The notes beneath the pieces are model-generated. The model worked only from the letters and a program-made list of their open reading frames with translations. It did no database searches and was not told the origin of the DNA. The position numbers were made by a program, and so were the translations under genes. A stretch of DNA of 64,000 nucleotides. It comes from Nematostella vectensis (taxonomy: Eukaryota > Cnidaria > Anthozoa > Actiniaria > Edwardsiidae). Positions 12,301 through 25,010 of the stretch are shown here, one piece after another. The stretch lies in NCBI RefSeq assembly GCF_932526225.1, contig NC_064034.1, positions 16,194,887 to 16,258,886 of the forward strand, read 5' to 3'. How positions within the stretch are numbered: the first letter of the stretch is position 1; the number at the start of each line of letters is the position of its first letter.

Positions 12301-15300
12301 CAATGAAGCGAAGAATAATTCAAAGTCGTGAATTCTATGTTGTAAGTTTCAAAAACAGCGCGCGCTCGTGAGAATGTCGCCATTCTTGATTGCGAATGCA
12401 GCGCGCTCGCACAATGCAAAAATAATTCAAAGACTAAAATATATCTGCTAAATATTTCAGATTTGAAAAATTAAAAGTAAATTTTGTAACCACACAACGT
12501 TCTTTAGCAATAACTAAGTCAGACGTACGTTTTTTTCTCTTGCGACCTGTCTTACAAAAAAATTGTTGCAGGTCGCACGCGCATTTTTTTGCGTGTGACA
12601 GCCCCTTTGCAACTTGTTTTGCATTTCTTAAAGTCGCACAAAAAGTAGAACGCTCTTCTACTTTCTGCAACAAATTGTTTCAAGTCGCAGGAAAAACTTC
12701 ACGTGTGACAGGGCGCGTGCGACCTGCAACAATTTTTTTGCGAGAAAAGTCGCAAGAGAGAAAAACGTACGTGTGGCATGTCCTTAAGAGGCATGAAGAC
12801 GGGAACCGGTTTAGCGCGCGCATATGTTTGTCATGTAATTTGGTTGACATCTCGATCTACGTCACAAGTGACTGGACCCGGGCCTTTCAGTTCACGGCCT
12901 TTTTTCCGAAGGTTGACCAAAATACCTCAATATTACAGATTTGAGTTATTCGCGCGAACGCATGTTTTATAGGGTCCATACGAACCACATACCATTTGGA
13001 AGATGAAAATATAAAGAATTGACAAAGTCTATCGACTCTGAAAGGTTATATGGACTTTAAATCAAAAAGAGAGGGTATAGTAATTCGTTAAGACCTACAA
13101 TCCATAATAGTGAGAAAACCTCAGAGCTAAGTCCTTTCATCCCTGTGTTAGCGTCAATCGCTTTCTAGGAATCCGGCCCAGAGTTTTAATCCTCTTCCAT
13201 ACAACTCACCAGGTGCGGATCCAGACCTATTTACGCCCGTTTACGTATACAGGTTAGCGCATACAGGTGAGCGCTAACCCAGGATAAATAAGGATATCAT
13301 GGCATGTTATTGGATTAAAAGGGCATTGATGCCTGGGTTAGCGTTAATCTGCTTTTTAGGAACCCAGTCCAGGTAAGAATTTTCCCCTGGATCCGCGCCT
13401 GGTCGCTTAAATCCCTAGTGTTGCATATGGACAGACTCACATAAGCACTCTAAAGAAACAGCGGTATTTTCCCCCCGGAAGAATGGGAGGGTGGGGGTAG
13501 CCTTGAAAATCGCAAAAGTCCACTACATGTAGAGGGCTCCGGGAGGATACACCTCTTTGATTGCATTTTAATGCACGACGGACACAATAAAACCAGAATG
13601 CGAAAGCACAGGCTCGCGACCATATAAGTGAACTGATATGCCTAGTGCACACTAGCAACATAACGACATGGGCGCGCGCACTATGTTTAGCCCGACATAA
13701 CGACATGGACATAATGAAATAAAAGAAAAAAACATATTTTTATCTCTTATGTCGTTATGTCCATGTCGTTATGTCGAAGATAAGAGTGCGTGCGCCCATG
13801 TCGTTATGTTGTTATGTTGCTAGTGTGCACTAGGCAATAGAAAAGTCGCTTATCATTTCAACATAAAATAAATACTCTCCTGCGCAGAGCTTTTTGTGTC
13901 GCTCATTTCCTTTGATGTGGAGCGAGGGAAACGAGAGGACAAACGAAGCTCTGCGCAGCTTTTTGAAGATATAATATCATCTGCATTATCAGACTTGAAA
14001 GCTTTTCAGTGACCTGATGCATCTTTCGAATTTGTCAAACGTTATCTTAAACTTTGTGGTTGCCTTGTACTGTTGTCATGAATTTAACCGATAACACTTC
14101 AAGCCCTAATACTTGCAGGACAGCCCAGAAGCTTTGACGTTTCCTCAACCTACTTCAAGGCATATAACCAAACAAGCAGCCCCCAAGAGATACGACTCTA
14201 GCAAAGACACGACTCAATTACTAAACTCAAGAAGAAGTGACCCACCCAAGATAGATCCTAGAGAGGAAGCGATAATGGACGCACAGGCTAACACAAGTGA
14301 CGTCTTTTATGAGGTCATGGAGAATAAAACACTTCCGAGGGAAACTAACATGGTCAATAATTCTGAGGATCAGTGTGATTCTCGTGGTCGAGCTAACATC
14401 GGATATAGGGAGACAGATGAGCCAGCCGATTTGGTTTATGAGGTGATGGAGGACAAAGACAAAGAGGAGAACATAGAAGAAGATGTCTTCTATGACAACA
14501 TGGACGGTCGAAACCCCCTCGGGTTGACTCCAGCAAAGACGGAAGGAATTAGAATGGCCACAAGTTTGATTAACAAAGAACCAGAATATGACACATTTAA
14601 CAATTTCGAAGATCACCAGCTAAACTATGAGATAATGGGTGAGGCGATGCACAATACTGATGGTCCACAATTCACTGATGTACAATTAAACTACGAGATA
14701 ATGGACAAAGTAAAAGATGATGCAGAAACTCATCCGAATTACGAGATCATGTCTTCAGATCTAACAGATCATTCAAACGCTGATGAAGCCACACATGAGC
14801 TATATGAAGTAATGGGCGACAAGGAAGAGCATGATCAGAATATGTACGATATTGTACCCAACGAAGATCCTGAAGAGCCTTCAGAAATGTACGAAACAAT
14901 GAACCAAGAAGATCAACCAGAATACGACATTCCGGTGATCGTAGAGGACACGGATTCGAGCTACGTTCCTGATTTTGGAGATAATGCACAGTATCAAGAT
15001 GAAAATGGTGCAAACGGGGGTAAAAAATCCTCAGCTGATGAAGAGTACATTTATGCTGATGTTCCGAATACGGAAGGAAAAAACATTCTGAAGCAGTTTC
15101 AGCAGAGAAAAAGCTGGCAACCAATAAATGCTGTCCCAGTACCAGCTGGTGCTAAAAGAAACAGTACAAATTCGATGCCAGCACAGTACAATATTGATGG
15201 AAGTGATGCACTGTATACGTTGGCGAAAGATACGCTGGTGCCAAAATGTCTACCGAGCCTTCAAGGGAAACTCAAGGGTTCGACTTCATTATCTGAACTT

Positions 15301-16203
15301 ACAAGAGATCGTCTTGCCGTGAAACAATCATCTCCACGCACGAGGAGAGCAAACAAGTCTTTGCAGGCGCCTTTAAAGCCGCCAAGTTCCAGCCCAAGGC
15401 CTAGTAACACTCTACCTGGATCAGCCTCAGGTGTTGATTACTACGGTAAAAGTCTTCCTCCACTCCCCCAAGAGGAAGGCATCCCTTTGAAGCCGGTGTG
15501 GCGAGGCGGTGACTCAGTGCCAGCCGAGAATCATAGTCTCGGCGACAAAAGTAATATTCAGTTTGACGATTACTCAAATAAAAGTCTCCCTCCACTTCCC
15601 AAAGAAAGCTGCCCTGGTCTTTCCTCGGAAAAGGGTACGTACCCATGTCGGGGTAACATGGCGTCGTTTTCCCCCGTTAACAGACCAAAAGGTGGTGGCA
15701 TCTTCCCAGAAGTTATGTCTGAGAACCCTTCGCCAAGGGATAAACGTACTCAACTTGATAATCCGGAAGGTGACGACAAGAAGTTACAGTCAAAATCCCC
15801 TGCTCTCACTAGAAAAACAAATCCTCTACAACAATCAGCTCTTGGCGTTGACGGGCAAAGAAGCGACGGAGAAATTAAATCAAAGTCTTGCTCAAATATC
15901 AAACCGGAGATCTCTAAACCCCGAGATGGCATCAAGCGTCCTGTATCAGGTGACCCTAGAAGATCAAACACCGAAAAAACGAAAGCTATTCCAATTTTAT
16001 CTGAAAACAAGCCGTGTAGTGATGATGTCCGTGGGGTTGACGATGTGGTTTCGCGTTATCCATCGAGTGCCTCAGCAGAGACGGGTTGTGCTGTATATAT
16101 GAATCTCCAAGAAATTAAAATGCAAAGAATCCAAACTAGTGCAGGCGCGGCCTCTGTAGCGGATGAGGAACTATATGAGAATGTTCCAAGAATAAAAAAT
16201 TGA
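6371..16203 (+). CDS. Receptor A: type I membrane protein with a large YxxM-rich cytoplasmic tail
   Basis: Ten-exon model: 6371-6674, 8034-8248, 8696-8804, 9245-9366, 9796-10052, 10227-10255, 10354-10379, 11497-11530 (or from 11473), 11850-11983, 14119-16203. All have GT/AG ends, phases 1,0,1,0,2,1,0,1,0 and 1,104 aa in total. Residues 1-25 are a signal peptide. The Cys-rich ectodomain aligns with receptors B and C (for example LHGLIVRIGITC beside NGRIVRVPIRC). A Ser/Thr/Pro stalk leads to the membrane segment IGLAAGGAVFLVMLIAGLAV (~306-325) and a basic KRMRKRRMKR stop-transfer. The ~775-aa tail has nine YxxM motifs (YQNM, YEVM x3, YDNM, YEIM x3, YETM), the p85/PI3K SH2 consensus. It also has YMNL and YENV (GRB2-like) and two SLPPLP proline motifs. 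Signalling through PI3K is inferred from motifs only. I recognise no named family. Small exons 6-8 are less certain. Confidence 0.8.
6985..7290. repeat. Degenerate ~32-bp tandem repeat in receptor A intron 1
   Basis: Imperfect units of the form 'ccacaggtatccctgacccc cag' and 'ggccatagataatcgtgac' alternate several times. Non-coding, within intron 1. Confidence 0.6.
7700..8010. repeat. ATT/ATC low-complexity tract in receptor A intron 1
   Basis: Long runs of simple trinucleotide-like repeats (att, atc, tta, gtt). The open frames here (7727-7963 and 7806-7988) encode only I/T/L/S/V strings and are not genes. It lies directly before the exon 2 acceptor at 8033. Confidence 0.75.
10741..11462. 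repeat. 18-bp minisatellite (~40 copies) in receptor A intron 7
   Basis: Tandem units of TTGTAATTGACTGGAACC with single-base variants (GGAAAC, GAAACC, GAATCC) run for about 720 bp. The period is a multiple of three, so the reverse strand gives a stop-free FQSIT(R/S) repeat frame at 11144-11479, which is an artefact. The array ends about ten bases before the exon 8 acceptor region. Confidence 0.95.
12522..12773. mobile_element. MITE / foldback element in receptor A intron 9
   Basis: Long inverted repeats: ACGTACGTTTTTTTCTCTTG at the left, matched in inverse by CAAGAGAGAAAAACGTACGT at the right, with further internal complementarity (GTTGCAGGTCGCACGCGC). No coding capacity. Confidence 0.65.
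13209..13402. mobile_element. MITE with CCAGGTGCGGATCCAG ends
   Basis: CCAGGTGCGGATCCAG at the left and CTGGATCCGCGCCTGG at the right are inverted repeats with one mismatch, 194 bp apart. Lies in receptor A intron 9. Confidence 0.7.
13640..13835. mobile_element. Near-perfect hairpin element in receptor A intron 9
   Basis: The two halves are long inverted repeats: GCCTAGTGCACACTAGCAAC at the left and GTTGCTAGTGTGCACTAGGC at the right. The internal repeat ACATAACGACATGG occurs on both arms. Likely a foldback MITE. Confidence 0.75.
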
Positions 16204-16313
16204 AGACACAATTTCGTGAGACAATTCATTCCAGGATTCCACTCTCTAGGCAAGTTCCTTACACGTTTTAGTACTAAACAGATTAATGTAAATGTGGGAC
16301 TCATTTTAAAATT

Positions 16314-16557
16314 GTGTAGTTCCAGAAAATATCCATAACCTCCCCTCCCCCCCATTCAGGGGATTGGAAATTCCGGGGGGGGGGGGGGTTCAAACCACCA
16401 GGAATTTACAGAGGGGTGGGGGTGGGGTAAAATGCCCTTTTTCCTTAACAGTTACTGTATTCATTTTTTTCAGGGGGTTGGAAATTCCAGAGGGGTGGGG
16501 GTCACACCTCCGACCCCCTCAATGGGGGGGGGGTATGGATATTTTCTGGAACTACAC
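16314..16557. mobile_element. MITE family 'GTGTAGTTCC', copy 1
   Basis: GTGTAGTTCCAGAAAATATC at the left and its inverse GATATTTTCTGGAACTACAC at the right. The interior carries G/C-homopolymer hairpin units (GGGGATTGGAAATTCC). Copy 2 lies at 18,673-18,920. It sits just past the stop codon of receptor A. Confidence 0.8.
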
Positions 16558-16905
16558 CTTATAGTTGTTGGTGTAAAAATGAAGAGATATAGATTGATTT
16601 ATAGATAGATAATTAATATGTGAATATTATAATTTCCTTGTAAGGCATTCAGCATAAAGCAGAAGTACGATATTTTTTGGTAAAGGGAGGGAGAATGGGT
16701 TAGTGGTGTCTGACCGAGACTATGAGCTGCTACCAGGCATTTAATACTTCTAGTACTTTAAATCTTCCACTATAAATCCCTAAATTACACTAAAGAGTGC
16801 TAACTTTTCTTGTAAAAGTCTAAAAAGAATTTCAAAAACATTATTGTTCTCCTATACTGTTCTTGTATTTTTAAGCATAGAGGGCTTAACCCTAGTATTG
16901 GCAGT

Positions 16906-19900
16906 TTAAGCCTTGTCAGAGGAAGGGTGAGGAGGCACGCTTTGGTACAGAGGGCACTCTGCGAATTGATTGGCAGGCGTCTCGTATTCCGACCCGTCCA
17001 TGCAGACATAATCTACAAGATAAAGAACAAAGCTGTTTTAAAGGAAGGGAGGTTACAAACTTACAAACAGGGGGTTGTGTAGAATTTCTTTATGGTCGGT
17101 TCCGATGCTCGCGCTTCCGGACGACCTTACCGCTAGGCCCCTGTACTCGCTGACCCCTCCCCCCTTCCGCACTGGACTCAATGAACCATTAGAGCTGCTG
17201 AACCCCTGGGCCTAATGGATCCCCTGGACTCACTGGGCCCCTTGGACCTCCAGAGCTGCTTAACCCCTTGGCTCGCTGTCCCCTCCCCCTGGACTCGCTG
17301 GGCACCCTGAACTCGCTGGCCCCCTGGACTCACTGGGCCCCTTGAGCTCGCTGGGCCCCCTGAACTCCCTGCCCCCCCTTGATCCGCTGGGGCCCCCGGA
17401 CTCATTGGACTCGCTGGCCTCCCTGGACTCACTGCAAACCCCTCCCTGAACTCACTGGGCCCGCTGGACCCCCTGGAATCACTGGGCCCGCTGGACCCCC
17501 TGGAATCACTGGGCCCGATGGGCCCGATGGGTCAGCTACTGCTAGCCGTGTCTTTTCGTAAAATTGCATACGACTTTTTGAAACATCCATGGACCGAGGG
17601 ATCATTCATAAGGGTTTCGAGAGACGTGGATATCGACTTTTTACTAAAATAATTGCGCCGATGAATATTTTCCGATTCGCCACACACTAAAACACGTTTG
17701 ACACAATATAACACTTTTTCAATGCATCGATTTTTGGCTACTCTTCACAGTCGAAGGTTTCAAGAGAAGATTTCAAGGTCGTAAATATAGTGATTTAACT
17801 CATTTAACATGTAGAACACAATCCTGCTGCAAATAATTGAATTTCGATAGCGTACGAGATACGCGTCAGTCGCTTAAATTACATCCAACACTAGGCTGAT
17901 ATACACTAAAATGGCTCAATTCTTGTTCAAAGGTATAAAATTATGCTAGGATCAAGACATGGGAGCTTTAGATTGTCACGCAATCCGGGCTCACGGGCTT
18001 TAAAGAATATAGATCAAAAGAAATATCCAAGAATAAACTCAGATAAGATGTATGTCTTGCGTGACTTTTTCGTGACTACTGGCGTGACTGCCACATCAAC
18101 TTACCATCGTCATTACAGGGGAACGTCTTATTGGCTGTCGTTCTCAATTCACTGGATTCGGAATACACAGGCGGCGGGTCCATGGCGTTCTGCTAACAAC
18201 GCAAAGATGTAACAATTATTTTGCTAGACGGGAAGATGAGATATAAAATAAGGTAGAGTGAATGGTATCACTTACTCTCTGAGCCGGATTACGAAGCACT
18301 GTAAAAATGGGAAAATATGAATGAGCACCTCTTATGACATACACCTTGTACCTAGCCATAATACACTTATGACATGCCTTCCTGTAGCTAAACGATTTTG
18401 TTACCAAGGACTCCACCTTAGAGAGCAAAGCCTTTTCACGACTCAGGGAATCTCGAGATGACAAACATGGATCAATAGCCCATGATGGCTCCTCCGGCAT
18501 GCCCACTCCCCCCCCCCCCCCCCCATTGTTCTAATATTTCCTGGATCGCCGACCTTGTATTCACCTACTAGAGTAGCTTACCAGTTAGTGCCAACGTATT
18601 GAATTCCTCATTGATTCTGGTGAAACAATATGGATTCCTTATCATGGGATGTGTAACAGGATTCAAATAAATGTGTAGTTCCAGAAAATATCCACCCCCC
18701 CCCCCCCCATTGAGGGGATTAGAAATTTGGAAATTCCGGGGGGGGGGGGGTTTCAAACGCACAGGAATTTCCAGAGGGGAGGGGGGGGGGTAAAATGCCC
18801 TTTTCCTTGACAGTTACTGTATTTTTTCCAGGGGGTTGGAAATTCCAGAGGGGTGGGGGGTCATACCTCCGACCTCCTCAATAAGGGGGGTATGGAAATT
18901 TTACACAACTACAACTACACAATAGAAGAGGCTAAGATGCCTCCTGAAAAAGACCTGATAAAACCCGAACTGAAACTAACGGTATCTGATTGATCTAGTT
19001 ATACTTCATTTAGGGGTAAATACCAGCTAAATTAACTTTTCCCTTCACGATTCTAAAATTTCTGAGATAATAGGCTCCCAGCAAAGTCGCAAAATGGCTT
19101 CCTGTGAAGGTTGTTATAAAACCGAAATGGTGAAAAATTGGTAATATGGAAACAGGAAAACCTGCCGAGAGTTTAAACATTTTCCAGGCAGGTTACAAGG
19201 GAGTATAATGTTTATTATCACTTAACTAAGGAAGCCGCACCTTTGTCTTTGCTGTCCTTCTCGCTTCTGTTTGACGATGTAATAGACAAGCCCACAAATG
19301 ATTAAGGCCATGCATGTTATTACAGCAGCGATAGCGACGGCGGCGATCGTTATGACGTTGCTATCATCATAATGCTTCTCTCTTTCACGCCCTTTTCTCT
19401 TCTTGACTCCAAGCGCCTCTCCTGTTGTATCTCCCGTCACTCCTTCAGTCTCAGTTTGGTATAATTCGTTGGTTGTTGGCTGCTCTTCGAACTTATGGGT
19501 CGCAGCGATCTCACTCGTTTTAACTGTCGATGGTATCTGGAAAATTTGTGAAAAAGGTGAAGTCGGAGTGAAAAAAGTATGTAGATTTCTCTACATATCA
19601 TGGATGCGTATGAACTAAAGGGTAAATTATAATGTAAGACAAAGCAAAACAAGACAAAAGTAAGATGGGGATGAGCCGAAATAGCACAGGTTGATCAGGT
19701 GACAGGGTAGTGATCGTCAGCAAAATCAATTTTAACCCTAGAATTTAAAAAGTTGTACGATTTTGCTGCTCGTATTACCGTACCTTTAGTTGCTGCCGCT
19801 GAAAGCCTGAGCACGTGAGTTTGCTATCCAAAAAGTAATGAGAATATGTTTGTCTATTGTGAAGTATTGTGATGTAGGTAGGATAAGGTGTAATGATCAA

Positions 19901-22900
19901 GGCTGAGCTGGTGTATGTAATAAAAGGTATGCAAGGCGAGGCTAGATAAAGAAAAAGAAGGGTGCTTTACCATTGAGGCTGCTCCACTCTCTTTTGAACC
20001 AGTTAGGGTGATCTCCACCTGCTTTCTAGTCGTAGTGATTGCGCCATGCGTTGAAAGTACGGTACTAAGTACAGTACTATTGACAGTACGGATAGTTGTT
20101 GGTTTAGTTATCATTTCCTTAGTTCCTGTATTAGTAGATAGTGTTTTCGGTGAGTCAGTTACATATCCTGTTGTTGGCGAAGAACCAGTTGAAGAACTTG
20201 TGGTAGGGATCGCTACTGCGTCTATTTAATAGAAAAGGTTGACCATGATTATACATCAATAAAAAAATGCTAACAACAGGAACTTATCGCTAAATTACTT
20301 TGAATATGTTAGAAGAAATTCTCGAGAATTTACGCGCGAAAAGAACGAATGTGCATGACACACAGATGTGAGGCAAATAAGAGAGGCAAAAGGGCCCGAG
20401 TATAATTGTCCCCGCTTTATTTCGCAATTGGAACCTCTGCTGTAAGGTTCAAAGTGGACGGAATCTTACATGTTAGAGTTCCTTCAATCTTCAAAACAAT
20501 ACAACTTCCAAGGGTCTTATCGTTTGTCCCATTGCAGCGAATTGGCACCCTCACGATCCTCCCATTGTAGGACTGACTTGACTGCCACTACAAACAAACA
20601 AAACTGAATTAATGATAGTAGTTTAGATATCAAAAAAAGAAGTTAAAAACTATTTGCATACCGTCAACAAATTGGTCCAATAGTTCGGTGAGTAGAACCC
20701 AAACAGGGTTCTTTCTCTGACTTGACTCCACACCCCTTTGTCCCAGTACTGAGGGAGACCGTTTATCTCACATCTTGGGTATTGGACTTGGGAAACTGAT
20801 GGCGCTTTGATGGGCTCTTTGTGGGACGATGATAAATCAACCACAGGGAGTTTACTGTCAAGGGAACCTTCAGCCTGTAACTGTATTGTGCAGCCTGTCA
20901 GCGAGAAACGAACCATGTTTTTGTGAGTATAGGAGAGTATAGTGGCAAATCACTTTATTTCACGAGGCTAGTATTTGCCATATTCAAAAAGTGAAACGGC
21001 ACAGTATTCTTTTTAAATTATTGGGTCAATTTCTTCAAATATGGCCTATGGCTTTTAGCGTCTCCCTTGTATAATACAAAGAGAATACTAAATGGAAAGT
21101 GCGCGCGTTTGGTTTTTATTCACAGAGTTGTGCAGTATCCAAAAACGAACGAGTGAGCGCAGCGAACGAGTGAGTTTTTTTGATACAAAACAAAAACGAG
21201 TGACTAAAACTGTACAAAACACTTTTCCATGCTGTATTTTGTTTATTATATACATACTGAGAAATTCAAAATAAGCTTATTACTTAACATTTTATAAAAC
21301 TTGGCTGCAGAGGCTCCGAGGTTAGTGCTGTTCGACGGTTCAGTTGAAGACAGACAGAAACTTACATTGAAATGAATCTGTCTCGCTAATGTCACGCACG
21401 AGACTGTGATGTAAGACAGCGTTTAACAGCCTTACATCTCGCTCGGTTTTTCCTTTGTATTCTTGTTCTCAAGACTTTCTACATAATCCTCTACACCTCT
21501 ACATTGAGAGTAGCAAATCTATTGTCTTCCATTTTGAACGCTTTGTATTCAATTTTCACAGTAAAACTTCATTCTCTCGCTGAATGGTGCTCAATAACAA
21601 AAGTGACATGCAAACAAAGGGCTATCTCTAAAACGGGGAACGGTAAAACGGGGGATCTCTAAAACGGGGGATACTAAAACGGGGAATCTCTAAAACGGGG
21701 GATACTAAAACGAGGAATCTCACGGGGAATACTAAAACGAGGAATCTCTAAAATGGGGAATACTAAAACGGGGAATCTCTAAAATGGGGAATACTAAAAC
21801 GGGGAATCTCTAAAACAGGGAATACTAAAACGGGAACATAGTTAGGAATTGTGTTTTCCTGGTATGCATTCGGTGACAATTATAAATCAATAAAAGTTTG
21901 ACTATATGGCTTTTAAAATTTAAAATGACGAGAAAGCAAATCAACGAATATCGATTAACACTCGCGCACGGTCAACTAAAAATAGTTAAAAGAATGAAAA
22001 CATTCCACTAAGACGAAGACAAGATATACCAAATAAAAAACCTTGGAGTGAGAGATGTTGGTGTTAATAGCCCTTCAGACGTAAAAAGAAGAATGATCCG
22101 TGGGCCCAAATGAATGGAAAGCGAAGCAAAAAGGTACTTGGTTTATTTACCGTTCGGCGTTGTTTTCATCGTTGTGACAAACACGGTAATATAATTCAAC
22201 GACTTTTCGGGCTATTTATTTCTATTTTAACCTTTTGGAAGCTACAGGCTTCATCCCAAAGGTGCTTTAGATTTAAACAATGAGAAAGAAAGCTCAGATG
22301 TCAGTCTTCACGTCATAAATGGACTGTTTGGTGTGAAAACTCGAAGGTATGTAGAGGACAAACTTTTGATTTAAAATAAAACACCAAACACAGTGCTGCT
22401 TTATGATGATTTGATAGAATATTGCATTTACAAAAAAGCTGCAGGATCTTTAAGAGATTTTTTGGGCATTTGCGTCCCTTGTTATTTATTCTTTTGTTTG
22501 TTTGTCCGATATTAAATAGGTATGTATTTCTTGGCTATCGGTGGCGCTCTCCGTCTTGTCAGATTGTTTTTCTTCTTCGTCAAAATTTTTTTTTACACAA
22601 TCTTGTCAGGATAATAAAACTCAAAGTGCTCGGCCCCTATTATCAACTTCTAAGACCTGTCCAAGCTCTGTTAAGCTCGGTTCCTAACCCGGTTACTGAC
22701 TCGGTTCCTAACTCGTTTTAGTATTTTCCATTTAGAGATTCCCCGTTTTAGTATTCCCCGTTTTTGAGATTCCCCGTTTTATCGTTCCCCGTTTTATAGA
22801 TAGCCCATGCAAAGCTACCCGTCTTCAATCCGCGTTGTAATTGAAGCCATTAAAGTGCAGTGAAAAAATATCGTTCGTCCAATCAGAACCGTGAACGACT

Positions 22901-23501
22901 TTTCTTCACGGTAAAAACATCGTTCGCGCCTCTGATTTGCTGAGACCAGTGAATGAACCGAAAATTTACTTGAATATGTTTTCAGTTAGTATTTACTATG
23001 CATTATAGTATGCAATAGTAACACGCTCAAAAGTCCCAACAGATGCATGCTTATTTTCTTGTTACACTGTTTAGGCATGTCTCGAAATGACCTTTTGCCT
23101 TTACCAAGTTTTTTACCCAAAATTAACAAAATATAAAAAAATGCATAAAACAATTATACCAAAATCAACTTACTTGCAATCTTGGTACGAAATAATCGAT
23201 TTGAGTAGCACCGAGACTCTGATGAAGTGGCTCCCATAACAAATGTTGAGAACGCATGGCTACATCGACATTTGCAGTTGGACAAAGGCGAATCAGTGTT
23301 GAACTGAGAACAGCTAGAGCGGCAAGGTATTTCCCTCCAGTTACCATCTGGGGTGGCTTCTATGTTGTTAGGGATAACATCTGGCATATTCATCTCTCTC
23401 TCGATCTCGAAAGAGAGTCCATCACACAAACTGATTTTTCCAAGGTATAACAAGATCGAAACAAGCAGCCCTGGGAGCAACCGCCTGCTCGAAGCCATCA
23501 T
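16906..23501 (-). CDS. Receptor C: paralogue of receptor B with a short cytoplasmic tail
   Basis: Nine exons on the minus strand: 23501-23174, 20894-20662, 20587-20470, 20221-19971, 19536-19241, 18616-18582, 18298-18276, 18189-18105, 17012-16906. Phases are 1,0,1,0,2,1,0,1, with GT/AG ends throughout, giving 491 aa. A signal peptide (start at 23501 or the next ATG at 23498) precedes the Cys-rich ectodomain. That ectodomain differs from receptor B by about six residues over exons 1-3 as I read them. A Ser/Thr stalk, the membrane segment VITIAAVAIAAVITCMALII (~371-398) and a ~93-aa tail follow. The tail has VYSES, DYVCM (YxxM), EYETP and LYQSV. If the weak donor GTGCGG after exon 5 is not used, translation stops five residues on (CGFLS), giving a 414-aa form with an almost tailless cytoplasmic side. 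Function is unknown; shared exon phases place it in one family with A and B. Confidence 0.78.
17165..17540. repeat. Degenerate collagen-like GC-rich tandem repeat
   Basis: Repeats of 'ctgggcccgctggaccccct' and relatives. One plus-strand stretch near 17450-17535 reads as Gly-X-Y (GPAGPPGITGPAGPPGITGP), but the frame breaks upstream, so this is a decayed collagen-like fragment or a simple minisatellite. It lies in the last intron of receptor C. Confidence 0.5.
18673..18920. mobile_element. MITE family 'GTGTAGTTCC', copy 2
   Basis: Same left end (GTGTAGTTCCAGAAAATATC) and the same internal GGAAATTCC/G-run modules as the 16,314 copy. The right end is more diverged (ACAACTACAACTACAC). Lies in the intron between exons 5 and 6 of receptor C. 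Confidence 0.75.
21619..22806. mobile_element. TIR element with tandem-repeat arms in receptor C intron 1
   Basis: The left arm (21619-21835) starts GGGCTATCTCTAAAACGGGG and repeats CTCTAAAACGGGGAATACTAAAACGGGGAAT about eight times in units of ~28 bp. The right arm (22720-22806) is the inverse and ends CCCGTTTTATAGATAGCCC. The ~880-bp interior shows no transposase. Confidence 0.7.
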
Positions 23502-25010
23502 TAACACGTTCTGACTCGCCTCACCTTTCGAGATCACAAAAAGCTAGGTGTCTAACCCTTGATGGCACTGGATAAACAAGACATCCAAGATTGTTTGTTT
23601 GAATGGATGCCCTTGTTGTGTTATCACAAAAAGCCTTTTCCAACAAAAATAGAACAATAACATTTGTACTTTTTAAATTATCTATTTCTATTTCCATTGG
23701 CATTGCAAAAATATTCATTTGATATCTTAAATGTTTCCATACAATAAGGAAGATTGACAGAAATATATCTTTCTTTTATATTTTGTTTAAATTTCCGTCT
23801 TGACATTATCATGTTTTAGATCAATTGTGAGCCACACCTTTGTTATTGTTTTCATTTAATATTGGAAGGAACATAATGTACTAAAATCTCGAAATAACCC
23901 TAAAAATAAAGTTTGATACTCGATATTTGGAAATATCGCATTGACTTTCCAAAACCAGCCGATGGAAATGGATGCTTTTTCACACTTGGTACTTTGCTAG
24001 GATGACAAAATAGCGGCTGACGGAGGCTGTTTGATGGTTATAAACATATTAAGTCATATCAAATCTCTTAATGGCTATGATTCATACAAAACTATTTTGT
24101 GAGCGACAAAAATATATTATCTGTATAAATCTAGTCTTTAGCTTTATATAATGTTGTACATAAATTAATTTCATTTTCTAAACTAAAGAACAATTTAAAT
24201 AATTTAGCAATCCAATTTCTAGAACTGAGTATGGTCAGTTGTTTTTTTTAGTAAATCACACTTTTTCGAGATATCAAGAGAGCAAATGTAATACTTTTAT
24301 TTTAGTAATTTGTTGTCTGGCATTTAGCAAACTAGATCCAGGTTCCTGGATTCCAGGGTTGGCACTTTCCAAGCATCGTGTGCAATTATCATATTTCACG
24401 TTAAAGGTAATTGTGATCAGGGAGTTTGGATAAGAAACTAAACGAATTAGCCTGGTTTAAAGCAGCATTGTCACCAGTTTACTTCGGGGGGGGGGGGGGG
24501 GGGGGGTGATGGAAACCTCGACCGACAAGAGGCAAAAGAATCTATTAGAATCAGCGCTATTTAACAGGCCATCTGCTTTAAGTTTTTAGTCACATTCTCA
24601 AAGAAACTTCCAATAGACACACTGCTTTTACAATTTTGAAATATTGTTTCCGTTTTAAATAATCGTAGATTGTAGTAGAATTAAACTGGTGACAATTCCG
24701 ATTTAAATACACGTGAGAAGTCGGAAAAGCATCGCGACCCAAATTGATTTTTGAAACTGCACAAACACCAACGCTAAAATCACGTTGCAGCGCACAAGCA
24801 TGGTAGGGAAGTACTGGAGGAGGGTTGAGTCTATCATAAATCCTTATTCCGTTAACGTACATCAGTACCAAGTATTAACCGTAAACCATTTATCACATTT
24901 AATCAGGAAAGTCCTGGTGTAGTCCCTTTCGTGTAATGAATATCAAACCATTATTATGAAGTTTTCCAAGAACCTGGCCCCTGTCGCTTGGGTTGATCGT
25001 CGTCCAGTTA
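23502..25010. other. AT-rich spacer between receptor C start and receptor B end
   Basis: No gene is supported. It should hold the promoter of receptor C (near 23,502) and the 3'UTR of receptor B (below 25,010). A G homopolymer lies at ~24,485-24,506. The segment 24,511-24,697 has a diverged direct copy at 61,772-61,943 (shared AAACTTCCAATAGACACACT). Confidence 0.45.

Noticed and set aside
17178-17561. A collagen gene
   Set aside because: Gly-X-Y pattern lasts only a few triplets per frame and breaks repeatedly; treated as a degenerate repeat.
19222-19440. Treating the frame ending CGFLS as the only end of receptor C
   Set aside because: Four further exons with matching phases (2-1-0-1) and tyrosine motifs lie downstream and restore the architecture shared with receptors A and B; kept only as a possible isoform.
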